DNA from: Prevotella sp. UBA6429
GTDB lineage: Bacteria > Bacteroidota > Bacteroidia > Bacteroidales > Bacteroidaceae
Assembly: GCA_002437285.1 (NCBI GenBank)
Contig: DJOV01000103.1
Span: 15,911 to 56,926 of the forward strand
Length of the DNA stretch: 41,016 nt
Direction: 5' to 3'
Shown: positions 32,726 through 40,885 of the stretch, piece after piece
How positions within the stretch are numbered: the stretch's first letter is position 1
Layout: the number at the start of each line of letters is the position of its first letter
Notes under the pieces: model-generated
What the model was told of the DNA's origin: nothing
What the model saw: the letters and a program-made list of their open reading frames with translations, nothing else
The model's database searches: none
Program-made: the position numbers and the translations under genes

Positions 32726-35113
32726 TTAGTAACTGACCTTCACGCCCACATAGTAGCTGCGCGGGAGAGCCGGGCCATAGATATAGTCGGAGTCACGGTT
32801 CCATCCCTTGTCAAAGTCCTTCTGGTAAGCGTTGGTGATGTTCTGGATACCACCGTTCACCTGCAGGATCAGGCACTTGTAGACAGGAAAATCATACGAC
32901 AACTTCATGTTTACTTCCATGAACTTCGGAGTGTTTACTGCCACAGGCTTCTCCACACCCGAACCGGCGGAGTGGCCGATGAGCATGCTGCCGGTATAGG
33001 TGCCTGTGACCGAAGCCGTGAAACGCTTCACCGGATTAAACGTCGCGGTGAAGTAACCGTAGGTGTTGGGGGTACGCATCATCTTCTTGTACTTCTGCTC
33101 GGGTACCTCGTCGTTCCAGGCGATGGCCTCATCATAGTGGCTCTGCTGGAGGGTAACGCCTGCCTGTAGAGAGAACCAGCGGGTGAACATTGCCTTACCC
33201 TCGATGTTCAGTCCCAAGACCTTGGCTCCGTAGGCGTTGTAACGCTCCTGCACGGTGTTGCCCTGGGCATCGGGCTGGTCGAGCCGGCGAAGGGCGAACA
33301 CATGGTTGAGGTCGGTATAGAATCCCTCTATCAAGAGATTGGTCTGCACATTGCCAAACATGTGATACAAATCGGCTGACACGCTGAAACTGTTGGAGCG
33401 CTCTTCCTTCAGGTTCTTCGCCAACACCGTGACCAGCCGCTCGCCGCCTACCACACCGACGTGCAAGTCCTCGTCGAAAGCCTGCGGGGCACGGAAGCCT
33501 CCTGCATAGGTAATACGCAGGTTCACATTCTCCGTAGGATTGAAGCGCAGGTTGGCACGAGGACTGAAGATGACATGATCCACCAGGTTGTGCTTGTCCA
33601 GTCTGCCGCCCAAGAGGAAGCTCCACTGCTTGTTCTTCCACTCGTTCTGAAAGAAGAAACTTCCGATGCGGACATTTTGCTTGAAGTTGCGGTCGTAACC
33701 GAGGATGACATCCTTCAGACCTTCAAAGTTGTACTCTGCGCCAAGCGTCAAGTCGGATGGCATGAAGAGCAACTTATCGAACGAGTGGACATACTGCGTT
33801 CCTGCCACATAAGTAAAGTCGTGGGTCGTTCCGTATGCCTTCCCGGCAGTTTCCTTGTCTTCTTCCGTTCCCTCGCCGATGCCGCCATAGTAACTCTTGC
33901 GAGCCGTGGTCTGGAAGGAGAAATAAGCCGACAGGCGATTCTTCTCATCGGGAGAATAGAAGTTGTAGGTGAGTCCACCACCTTGTATGTTATGCTCTGC
34001 CTGCTCTGCTATGTTTGCCTCGTGAGGCGCCTGGTCGAGTTTGTTGCCGCCACGACGGAACTCATGGATGCCGTGATACTGGAGGCTCAACTTGGAATAG
34101 GGGCTAAGACGGAGATAAGAATTGAGACCGAAAGTCTGATTGTTCAACTCTGGCAGCTCTGTATATCCATCTCCATCATAGTCATAACCTTGACGAGTGC
34201 GAGTCTGCCCATAAGCATAAACACCCGCCTTGTTGTCATCGGTCACCAAAGAGACATTGCCCGTCGTCACGTTATCGAACGAGTTAGCGCCGCCCACCGA
34301 CATAAAGGTATGTCCGAAGGAAGCCGAATTGCGAATAGGCTCCTTGGTGATGATGTTGATGGTGCCGCCGATGGCAGACGCACCGAAGAGGGCAGAGCCT
34401 CCACCACGAACCACTTCCACTCGGTCTATCATATTGGCAGGAATCTGTTCCAGACCATACACGCCGTTGAGGGAAGAGAACACGGGGCGCGAATCGACCA
34501 ATATCTGCGAGTAGTGCCCGTCGAGACCGTTGATGCGCACCTGCGTGAAGCCGCAGTTCTGGCAGTTGTCTTCCGTGCGCACACCGGGCTGGAAGTTGAG
34601 CCCTTGCGCCAGGCAAGTGGATTGCGTGATGTCGAAAAGCTTACCGCCGATCACGTTCACCAGGTTGGGGGCCATTCTTCTCGTTGTCTCGTTTCGGTTG
34701 GCCGACACCACCACCTCGTCGAGGGCCACATCATCGGTGGCCAGGGTGAAGTTGAGCTCCTGGGTGGCGTCATGGCGGATGGTGACGGTCTTCTCCACCG
34801 TCTTGTAGCCCACCATCTTCACGATGATCGTAAAAGTGCCCTCTGGCAAGTTCTTCAGGAAGTAGTGCCCTGTCTTGTCCGTCGTTGTGACGATGGTGGT
34901 GCCCTTGAGCAGGATGGTCACGTAGGGCAGGTGCTCGCCACTGCTTTTGTCTATCACATGGCCATACACATTGGCGTCCGTGCTCTTCTCGGCACCCACC
35001 GGGGGCGTGTCATCGCCTACCAACTTGTTGTTCTTGACCTCGGCTGCCTGGGCCGCAAATGAGACTGTCAACGCTCCTGCAAGAAGCATCAACTGTATAT
35101 TCTTTGATTTCAT
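32726..35113 (-). CDS. TonB-dependent receptor with CXXC plug motif
   Basis: 795 residues. Signal peptide ~1-23, a carboxypeptidase-regulatory-like domain (~48-125; VYGHVIDKSSGEHLPYVTIL), plug (~140-255) with LNFQPGVRTEDNCQNCGFTQ then VRINGLDGHYSQILVDSRPV, and a 22-strand-type barrel ending YYVGVKVSY. The plug has a paired cysteine motif DNCQNCGF, which could form a disulfide or bind a metal. The barrel carries a GGFRAPQAF box like that of many heme and siderophore receptors. Substrate is unknown; the neighbours (His-rich protein, ZnuD-like receptor, two DUF4625 lipoproteins with His clusters) favour a metal or metal chelate. It starts 54 bases after the DUF4625 gene at 35168 and is probably co-transcribed. 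Confidence 0.9.
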   Translation of the reverse strand: MKSKNIQLMLLAGALTVSFAAQAAEVKNNKLVGDDTPPVGAEKSTDANVYGHVIDKSSGEHLPYVTILLKGTTIVTTTDKTGHYFLKNLPEGTFTIIVKMVGYKTVEKTVTIRHDATQELNFTLATDDVALDEVVVSANRNETTRRMAPNLVNVIGGKLFDITQSTCLAQGLNFQPGVRTEDNCQNCGFTQVRINGLDGHYSQILVDSRPVFSSLNGVYGLEQIPANMIDRVEVVRGGGSALFGASAIGGTINIITKEPIRNSASFGHTFMSVGGANSFDNVTTGNVSLVTDDNKAGVYAYGQTRTRQGYDYDGDGYTELPELNNQTFGLNSYLRLSPYSKLSLQYHGIHEFRRGGNKLDQAPHEANIAEQAEHNIQGGGLTYNFYSPDEKNRLSAYFSFQTTARKSYYGGIGEGTEEDKETAGKAYGTTHDFTYVAGTQYVHSFDKLLFMPSDLTLGAEYNFEGLKDVILGYDRNFKQNVRIGSFFFQNEWKNKQWSFLLGGRLDKHNLVDHVIFSPRANLRFNPTENVNLRITYAGGFRAPQAFDEDLHVGVVGGERLVTVLAKNLKEERSNSFSVSADLYHMFGNVQTNLLIEGFYTDLNHVFALRRLDQPDAQGNTVQERYNAYGAKVLGLNIEGKAMFTRWFSLQAGVTLQQSHYDEAIAWNDEVPEQKYKKMMRTPNTYGYFTATFNPVKRFTASVTGTYTGSMLIGHSAGSGVEKPVAVNTPKFMEVNMKLSYDFPVYKCLILQVNGGIQNITNAYQKDFDKGWNRDSDYIYGPALPRSYYVGVKVSY

Positions 35114-35167
35114 TTTGCTTTTATAGATAAAAAAAGGTTCTCTCTTTTCTTTCTTCTCGTGTGTGTG

Positions 35168-35677
35168 TTACTCCAATACCTTGATGCTCACAGCCTTGAG
35201 TTGCTGCCAACCCGTCTTGTCCGTCACGCGTATCATGAAGTGATAGTCGCCCGGGTCAATGTCGTTGGGGATGGTGATGTCCACTTTCGCGGCATACGAC
35301 TTCTGGCCTGCTGGGATGACATAGTCCTGATTGTACACCCATGGATTCACAGGCGACTTCTTCGGGTCAAGCGGACAGTCGCCCGCCGATGTGGAATGGG
35401 TGTGGTGGTCGAAGTTGTTGTGAATCTCAATATTAAAACTGCCCAGTTCCACATTGTCGGTGAAGGTATAGCGGAAGGGTATCGTTTCGCCTCGTCTGTA
35501 CTGCTGGCAGTCGATGGGGTTAGGCACCTTGCCGTCCACGATCTCCGGCTTTTCCTTGTCCTCGTCTTTGGGAGTATCGTCATCACTGGAACAGGAAAAG
35601 GCACTTGCGATTGACAACATCGCGGCAACCGCGAAAGCCACATGCCGCAGTAAGCCTATGATATTTCTATTTTTCAT
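35168..35677 (-). CDS. DUF4625 lipoprotein, single domain
   Basis: 169 residues. An N-terminal helix ends SAFSCSSDDD, a lipobox followed by the acidic residues that in Bacteroidetes mark lipoproteins exported to the cell surface. One beta-sandwich DUF4625 domain follows (~40-169), with NNFDHHTHSTSAGDC, four histidines and cysteines close together, and IPNDIDPGDYHFMIRVTDKTGW. DUF4625 has no proven function. The His cluster and location between two TonB receptors suggest a surface metal-binding partner; this is inference. It lies downstream of a hairpin (35698-35734) and a mobile repeat (35757-35948). Confidence 0.85.
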   Translation of the reverse strand: MKNRNIIGLLRHVAFAVAAMLSIASAFSCSSDDDTPKDEDKEKPEIVDGKVPNPIDCQQYRRGETIPFRYTFTDNVELGSFNIEIHNNFDHHTHSTSAGDCPLDPKKSPVNPWVYNQDYVIPAGQKSYAAKVDITIPNDIDPGDYHFMIRVTDKTGWQQLKAVSIKVLE

Positions 35678-35697
35678 TTTTCGTTGCTCGGTTAAAG

Positions 35698-35734
35698 CAT
35701 CTTGGCCCGGCTACAGGTGCCGGATCCAAGATGC
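35698..35734. promoter_or_regulatory. Stem-loop in the leader of the single-domain DUF4625 gene
   Basis: GCATCTTGG (35698-35706) pairs with CCAAGATGC (35726-35734), with an inner CCGGC/GCCGG stem and a 7-base loop. It sits 20 bases before the ATG at 35677. It could be an attenuator, a processing site, or a terminator ending the upstream part of the locus. Confidence 0.6.
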
Positions 35735-35756
35735 GGTTATCCTCAATCTATTTAAC

Positions 35757-35948
35757 GGTGGGTTCTATCAATTACCACCATAGCAACATAAATAAGATTG
35801 TGGGTTACGTTTTGTCATCTTTGGGTCTCTTTTTGGCCCATTCCGCCTGCTTGCTCGGTCACATAGCCCGCTATGCTCCCTCGCGCGCTAACGAAATGGC
35901 CTCAAAAAGAGCCTCGAAATCTGACAAAGCTAATTTATAGAACCCACC
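35757..35948. mobile_element. 192-bp MITE-like repeat, full copy
   Basis: Starts GGTGGGTTCTATCAATTA and ends with TAATTTATAGAACCCACC, 18-bp inverted ends with one mismatch. TAAC stands on both flanks (35753-35756 and 35949-35952), a 4-bp target duplication. It is inverted relative to the 84-bp copy at 16477-16560. Inside is a nested inverted stretch (CACATAGCCCGCTATG). A 69-codon open frame across it (ending RASKSDKANL) is a by-product of the repeat, not a gene. It occupies most of the 278-base gap between the two DUF4625 genes. Confidence 0.88.
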
Positions 35949-35955
35949 TAACCTA

Positions 35956-36723
35956 TTATTCTTTTGATATCTGAATGCCCTCAGCTTCCTCCGTAGTGGC
36001 GTTTCCGTTGGCATCGGTCACCGTGAAATGGATATGGTACTCCCCTTCCGGGGCATCGGCGGGAATCACCGGATGCTCATGGAAGAGCACGGATGTCTGC
36101 CCGAGATACTTTTCGTCGGCGTAGGTATATTCTTTCTCGTACTTCGCGGCGGTATTGTGAAACTCCACTTCAATCTTGGCAATCTTGTGAGGAGCCTCTA
36201 TCTGTGCCTCCAAGTGCATCTTCTGGCCAATCACCGCCTTGTGGCTGTCGTTCTCGCCCACTTCCTTGAAAGTGATGGTGGGAGCGGTCCTGTCGAGTGC
36301 CCTGACCATGAGGTCCGACGTGAACGTTGTGCTTTGGCCAAGCTTGTCGGTGACGACAAACGTGAGCTTGTAGGCCCCGGCCACTGCGTCAGCGGGGATG
36401 TCGAGATGCTCGTGGAAGGTGGTGTTCTTCACGCCGATGTACTTACCCTCGGTGTAAGACTTCCGCACAATGGTTGTCTTGCCATCAGCCGTGGCGATGG
36501 TCACGTCGATGCGTGCTATCAAGCCCTCGGCCACCAAGTCGCCTTCCAGGTGGAGGTCCTTGCCGGCGGTGGCTTCCTTGGAGTTCTCCTCGCCCACCTC
36601 GGCAAGGGCAGCAACCGGCTTGGCTACACTCGGCTTCGGGTCGTCGTCGTCACTGCAAGATGTAAATACTAAACTAAAAACACAAAACAGCACAGAGGCT
36701 GCTAAAAACAATATCTTTTTCAT
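35956..36723 (-). CDS. DUF4625 lipoprotein, two tandem domains
   Basis: 255 residues. Lipobox TSCSDDDD after an N-terminal hydrophobic segment. Two homologous DUF4625 domains follow: ~35-135 and ~145-255, each opening with a VGE.D/NS...A..GxxxHLE segment and each containing a matched FHEH motif (TTFHEHLDIPAD and VLFHEHPVIPAD). A third His pair is at EYHIHFTV. The repeat and the HEH motifs suggest metal binding at the cell surface, but no biochemistry is known to me. It starts 60 bases after the ZnuD-like receptor, with the mobile repeat directly after its stop. Confidence 0.88.
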   Translation of the reverse strand: MKKILFLAASVLFCVFSLVFTSCSDDDDPKPSVAKPVAALAEVGEENSKEATAGKDLHLEGDLVAEGLIARIDVTIATADGKTTIVRKSYTEGKYIGVKNTTFHEHLDIPADAVAGAYKLTFVVTDKLGQSTTFTSDLMVRALDRTAPTITFKEVGENDSHKAVIGQKMHLEAQIEAPHKIAKIEVEFHNTAAKYEKEYTYADEKYLGQTSVLFHEHPVIPADAPEGEYHIHFTVTDANGNATTEEAEGIQISKE

Positions 36724-36783
36724 TGTTGTTTACTTTTTTATAATTGTTAATGAATGTCCTGCCCCCATGAATAGAGGAAGGAC

Positions 36784-39033
36784 TTAAAACATCCAGGAAA
36801 CCATCGCCGAGAAGTTTCTTCCAGGTTCCGGCACTCCTATCAGTCTGTAATAACTGGTGTGGTCATAGTAGCGCTTGCCCAACAGGTTCTCTCCCCGAAG
36901 AGTCAGCTCAAATGAGTTGCCACCAAGCATGAATTTCTTCCCGATGCTGGCATTCAAGAGTTGATGCCCTTTGGTCTTCTCCTCTGGCGGAACGATTCTG
37001 TCTTGCGTTCCCACCACTTGCCATTCCAAAGCCACGAAGCCCGATTTGGCTGGGTCTTGCGTTGGCAAGAGATAGCGAAGCTCGGCACGGGCCGACCATG
37101 GTGTGGAGAATGGAAGACCATAACCTTTCTTCTCTCCGCTGAGCTGACGGGCATAAAGATACTCGCCATCAACATCCAAGCGCAAACAAGGAAGAATCTT
37201 CCACGACACGCTTGCCTCGAAGCCCCATCTCAGCACCCTGGCCTGTGTATAATAGTAGAGTTGCAAGCCCTCCTTATACTGAGGCGTAGGGTTGAGATAG
37301 ATATAGTTGGGAAAATAATTGAGATAAGGAGTCAGTTGCACCGAAAGCACACCTTTTTCATATACGATGCCCGCATCCACCTGATAACTTTCCTCAGGCT
37401 TCAGACTGGTGTTTCCTTTCTCATATCTGAAGAGATTGTAATTCACTCCATCCATTCCCAACTCCTTGGCAATCGGCATACGGAAGCTCTTGCCCACATT
37501 GAGCTTGAGCACCCAGTCGCCCAACATTCGGTTCACGCCCACCGACCAAGTGAAGCTATTGAAGCTACGGCTCAGATTGGCAGAACGCTCCATATAAGCG
37601 GAATCTCCTTGTTGCACAGCGTCTTGTTGCTCTGCATCATCCATAGATGCATCGGAAGTCGAAGCCTTCCATGGGGTCTTGTACCAATCATGATAGCTGT
37701 GAATCCTCACACTTCCATGGTCGAATCTCGCCCCGGCTGTCAAGCTGAGTTTTTCACTCAACTCCCACTTGTCCATGGCAAAGGCACCAAACGCCAACTG
37801 TTCGAAGTCTGGCAAGATGAATCCCCATCCTCCACGGCGGTTACGCTGGTGCTCTACGTTGGTTCCTGCTTGAAGCGCATGCTTTCCCATCTGCTGCATC
37901 ACCTTCACATTGGCAGAAAAAGTTTGCTTCGTAAAACTTCTCTCCGTTGTATTCGGCGGTATCGGCATATAGCCATGCGAAACTGGCTCGGAAAGCTCAC
38001 GCTGCCGGTTGTTCTGATAAGCGAAGTCACCTTCCAGCATACCATCCGCCCAACTCCTGTCGGTATGATTGGATACCAAGAAATGATTGACGGTATGGCA
38101 AGGCAAGTCGATGTCGCGACGGGAACGGTCATAGTCGATGTCCGACAATCTCACCTCCAGTCCGTGGGCATTGGCGAAGAACCCAGCCTTCGTATTCACA
38201 TCAGCGATACGAAAAGAGGTGTTCCACCCATCACCGGCATAACCGAGCATCAGGTTTCCATCCAACTCTCGACCTGCCGTATTGCGAAGGCGCTGGTCCT
38301 TGAGCTTGATCCAATAGGAGTAATACTCTATGCTGTCGGCAGGAACTTTACTGTCGGCATAATCCACCCATGTGGCATTCGCCTTGTACCAGAACCTTCC
38401 AGCTCTGCCCATCAAGCGTACCGAAGAGCCTATCGACTCATTGTTGGTTCTGCCGAAGAGATTCACCTGTCCGGCAAACTTCTTCAATGGGATGGTGTTG
38501 CTCCTCAGGTTGATGACACCACCGATGGCATCAGAACCATAGGTAAGCGAAGCAGGACCCTTTACGACCTCGGCTTGGTCGATGGCATATTGGTCTATCT
38601 CCAGACCATGGTCATCGCCCCATTGCTGTCCCTCGTGCTTGATGCCGTTCTCCGCCACCAACACACGATTGAAGCCCAAGCCACGAATCACCGGCTTCGA
38701 CTCTCCCGAACCTACGCTCATCGCCTGCACACCAGGCAATCTGCTCAGCGTCTGCATCAGCGAACCGCTGAAATTTTCTTCTATGAATTGTTGGTTGGCC
38801 CTCACCACATTGAGGGCTGACTTCATCTGTACTTCTTTGTTGGAACTTCCGTTTACGACAACTTCTTTCAGGGACACACCGTCCCTCGTCATCCGCTTGG
38901 CGCTGTCTGCCTGAGCCGCAATCCTCACCGAATCCTCAGGCAAGGGAACAGCCTCAGCACTTGATGCAAGCGCATGACCGAAGTTGATGAAAAGAGGAAG
39001 CGCAAAGAATGCCAGCTTCTTATTTCTCATCAT
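36784..39033 (-). CDS. TonB-dependent receptor, ZnuD-like (probable zinc or metal receptor)
   Basis: 749 residues. Signal peptide ~1-24 (start 39033; ATG 39030 is equally good). There is no N-terminal Ig-like domain, unlike the second receptor. Plug ~55-170 with LSRLPGVQAMSVGSGESKPV and RVLVAENGIKHEGQQWGDDHG LEID, close to the ZnuD pattern of Neisseria-type zinc receptors. Barrel ends RNFSAMVSWMF with a terminal Phe. Histidines are plentiful in loop regions (PCHTVNHFLVSNHTDRSW). Inferred: outer-membrane uptake of zinc or a similar divalent metal, energised by TonB. It is preceded by a His/Cys-rich membrane protein and by 20-bp-phased repeats in the intergenic region. Confidence 0.88.
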   Translation of the reverse strand: MMRNKKLAFFALPLFINFGHALASSAEAVPLPEDSVRIAAQADSAKRMTRDGVSLKEVVVNGSSNKEVQMKSALNVVRANQQFIEENFSGSLMQTLSRLPGVQAMSVGSGESKPVIRGLGFNRVLVAENGIKHEGQQWGDDHGLEIDQYAIDQAEVVKGPASLTYGSDAIGGVINLRSNTIPLKKFAGQVNLFGRTNNESIGSSVRLMGRAGRFWYKANATWVDYADSKVPADSIEYYSYWIKLKDQRLRNTAGRELDGNLMLGYAGDGWNTSFRIADVNTKAGFFANAHGLEVRLSDIDYDRSRRDIDLPCHTVNHFLVSNHTDRSWADGMLEGDFAYQNNRQRELSEPVSHGYMPIPPNTTERSFTKQTFSANVKVMQQMGKHALQAGTNVEHQRNRRGGWGFILPDFEQLAFGAFAMDKWELSEKLSLTAGARFDHGSVRIHSYHDWYKTPWKASTSDASMDDAEQQDAVQQGDSAYMERSANLSRSFNSFTWSVGVNRMLGDWVLKLNVGKSFRMPIAKELGMDGVNYNLFRYEKGNTSLKPEESYQVDAGIVYEKGVLSVQLTPYLNYFPNYIYLNPTPQYKEGLQLYYYTQARVLRWGFEASVSWKILPCLRLDVDGEYLYARQLSGEKKGYGLPFSTPWSARAELRYLLPTQDPAKSGFVALEWQVVGTQDRIVPPEEKTKGHQLLNASIGKKFMLGGNSFELTLRGENLLGKRYYDHTSYYRLIGVPEPGRNFSAMVSWMF

Positions 39034-39063
39034 AAATCTTTGAAAACCAATCGGTTAAACCGA

Positions 39064-39126
39064 CCATTAGGAAGCCAAACCACCCATTAGAAGCCACGTC
39101 GCTCCATTAGGGCTATAGCTATAGCC
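39064..39126. promoter_or_regulatory. 20-bp-phased repeats plus palindrome upstream of the ZnuD-like receptor
   Basis: CCATTAG occurs at 39064, 39084 and 39104, exactly 20 bases apart, the first two followed by (G)AAGCCA. The third runs into a perfect 16-base palindrome, GGCTATAGCTATAGCC (39111-39126). A 13-base palindrome TCGGTTAAACCGA lies nearby (39051-39063). Phasing by two helix turns suggests regulator sites; a leader RNA structure is the alternative. A -7-like CATCTTTG (complement 39156-39163) lies just upstream on the minus strand. Confidence 0.6.
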
Positions 39127-39152
39127 GATCATTGTGTTGATGATTCAAAAAA

Positions 39153-39518
39153 CTACAAAGATGAGAACACGGGAGGCGCGCGGGAGAGATGGATGCGACC
39201 CTCACGCGTCTTGACAACTGGACAAGACAATACCAAGGCCGCATGGATGACTGCGGCAAACACCGCAATCTTAACGATAACAGGCACCACGTAAGGCAGG
39301 CTGTGCAAATGGCAGAGCACACAGTCATAGGCAAAAGCATGACTGGAGGTGAAGTGCCCGTCGTGGTGAATGTGGTGCGCACAGTCGTAACAATAGTAGG
39401 ATGCGTCGGCACCTTCCGCCTCCGAGTGGTGGTGGAAAGTCGTGGCAAGCATCATTGGCACATACACCAATATCAGCAACCACGCAAACCTCATTCTTCT
39501 ATTGTCGTGATGATGCAT
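39153..39518 (-). CDS. His/Cys-rich small membrane protein
   Basis: 121 residues from the ATG at 39518 (MHHHDNRRMRFAWLLIL); an ATG at 39494 is an alternative. Earlier starts are excluded because the -7 box at 39597-39604 puts the transcript start near 39590. Two hydrophobic segments (~10-25 and ~75-95) flank a ~45-residue loop packed with possible metal ligands: FHHHSEAEG, YYCYDCAHHIHHDGHF, and YDCVLCHLH. The CxxC and His-run pattern suggests binding of zinc, copper or similar metals in the periplasm. I do not recognise a named family. It is first in the metal-type locus, 119 bases before the ZnuD-like receptor. Confidence 0.78.
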   Translation of the reverse strand: MHHHDNRRMRFAWLLILVYVPMMLATTFHHHSEAEGADASYYCYDCAHHIHHDGHFTSSHAFAYDCVLCHLHSLPYVVPVIVKIAVFAAVIHAALVLSCPVVKTREGRIHLSRAPPVFSSL

Positions 39519-39596
39519 GAGACTATGCCGTATCCTTACTGTATGGCCATGGGCACAACGCCTGGGAAACCGAAAGCCGGTGGCCCATAACCGTCG

Positions 39597-39604
39597 CAAA
39601 GATA
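39597..39604 (-). promoter_or_regulatory. -7 box of the His/Cys-rich gene and metal locus
   Basis: TATCTTTG on the minus strand. The nearest TTTG is 23 bases upstream (complement 39628-39631), slightly long. It defines the start of the locus and rules out the upstream ATG at 39608. Confidence 0.6.
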
Positions 39605-39681
39605 CCACCTTTTACCCAATGCACCACCAAACATCCCACAAAATTACCAATCTTTAACAATTGCACAGGCAACGAATATAT

Positions 39682-39713
39682 TTTTGCACACTTTCGCCTC
39701 TAAGTGTGCAAAA
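39682..39713. promoter_or_regulatory. 12-bp inverted repeat, candidate operator of fabI
   Basis: TTTTGCACACTT (39682-39693) and its exact complement (39702-39713) are separated by eight bases. The site covers the -33 region of the fabI promoter and overlaps a second -7-like box (TATTTTTG, 39679-39686). Perfect arms at this location are typical of a dimeric repressor site; a hairpin is the alternative. Confidence 0.65.
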
Positions 39714-39718
39714 TTTTA

Positions 39719-39726
39719 TACCTTTG
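39719..39726 (+). promoter_or_regulatory. -7 box of fabI
   Basis: TACCTTTG, giving a leader of ~110 bases before the ATG at 39846. The in-frame codons upstream of 39846 fall across this promoter and are not coding. Confidence 0.7.
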
Positions 39727-39845
39727 CACCGCAAAACGTGATCCCGGCCAAACAGAACGCAGGGAGAATGCGCACGGCATCATCAAGCCAGAAGCGCGCG
39801 CACGGCATAGCACAACAGATATATCATCACATAACAAAACATTTT

Positions 39846-40706
39846 ATGTCTTTTAATTTACTGAAAGGAAAGCGCGGTATCATCTTCGGCGCATTGAACG
39901 ACGCATCGATTGCGTGGAAAGTGGCAGAACGCGTCGTGGAGGAAGGCGCACAGATCGTGCTGACTAACACACCGGTGGCATGCCGCATGGGCACCATCGA
40001 CGAGCTGGCCAAGAAGACCGGCGCCACCATCATCCCCGCTGATGCGACATCGGTGGAGGACCTGAACACGCTGTTCGTGAAGGCTCAGGAAGCACTGGGC
40101 GGCAAGATCGACTTCGTGCTCCACTCATGTGCCATGAGCATGAACATGCGCAAGAAGCGCACATACGACGACCTCGACTACGGTTTCCTTGACAAGACGC
40201 TGGACATCTCCGCCATCTCGTTCCACAAGATGCTGCAGGTGGCCAAGAAGCTCGACGCCCTCAACGAGTGCGCCTCGGTGCTGGCGCTGACCTACGTGGC
40301 CTCGCACCGCACGTTCTTCGGCTACAACGACATGGCCGACGCCAAGTCGCTGCTCGAGTCGATAGCCCGCAGCTTCGGCTACATCTACGGCCGTGAGAAG
40401 AAGGTGCGCATCAACACCATCTCGCAGTCGCCCACCTTCACCACCGCCGGCAGCGGCATCAAGGGCTTCGACGGCCTCTACGACTTCAGCGACCGCATGT
40501 CGCCACTGGGCAACGCCAGCGCCGACGAGTGTGCCGACTACTGCGTGGTGATGTTCTCCGACCTGACCAAGAAGGTGACCATGCAGACCCTGTTCCACGA
40601 CGGAGGCTTCTCCAACATGGGTATGTCGCTGCGCGGCATGACGCAGTACAACAAGTCGTTCATCGACGAGAACCGCGACGAGAACGGCAAGATTATCTAC
40701 GGATAA
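39846..40706 (+). CDS. fabI: Enoyl-[acyl-carrier-protein] reductase (NADH)
   Basis: 286 residues from the ATG at 39846 (MSFNLLKGKRGIIFGALND). It reduces the enoyl-ACP double bond in the last step of each fatty-acid elongation cycle. Seen: cofactor site GIIFGALNDASIAWKVAE (11-28), DFVLHSCAMSMN, and the FabI catalytic spacing Tyr160-x6-Lys167 (FFGYNDMADAKSLLES), where other SDRs have Y-x3-K. Then RINTISQSPTFTTAGSGIKG and DGGFSNMGMS near the end. About 25 residues longer than E. coli FabI, mainly at the C terminus (QYNKSFIDENRDENGKIIYG), as in other Bacteroidales. Single gene with its own promoter, putative operator and terminator. Confidence 0.96.
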   Translation: MSFNLLKGKRGIIFGALNDASIAWKVAERVVEEGAQIVLTNTPVACRMGTIDELAKKTGATIIPADATSVEDLNTLFVKAQEALGGKIDFVLHSCAMSMNMRKKRTYDDLDYGFLDKTLDISAISFHKMLQVAKKLDALNECASVLALTYVASHRTFFGYNDMADAKSLLESIARSFGYIYGREKKVRINTISQSPTFTTAGSGIKGFDGLYDFSDRMSPLGNASADECADYCVVMFSDLTKKVTMQTLFHDGGFSNMGMSLRGMTQYNKSFIDENRDENGKIIYG

Positions 40707-40748
40707 CCATCCATCCGGTGCCTCGCGGCACCACACACGGCAAGCATA

Positions 40749-40792
40749 CAGCCAGACAGCAGGCCTTCAGCGCCTGCCGTCTGGCTGTTTCT
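40749..40792 (+). terminator. Intrinsic terminator of fabI
   Basis: 16-bp stem (40749-40764 with 40772-40787, one mismatch), 7-base loop, then TTTCTC. It begins about 40 bases after the stop. Confidence 0.85.
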
Positions 40793-40885
40793 CGTTAACT
40801 CACTACACATAACAGTCTGAAGTTGTCTCGGTTGTCTTAAAATCACGGCTCTTCCGGAATTTGGCATGACAAGACCCATGGCTTG

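Noticed and set aside
35731..35940. 69-codon frame inside the 192-bp repeat
   Set aside because: It is produced by the repeat itself and broken in the deleted copy; no gene features.
31028..38820. Long plus-strand frames 31028-32368, 33461-35062 and 36961-38820
   Set aside because: Antisense shadows of the GH43 enzyme and the two receptors, which have signal peptides, domains and motifs in the minus strand frames.
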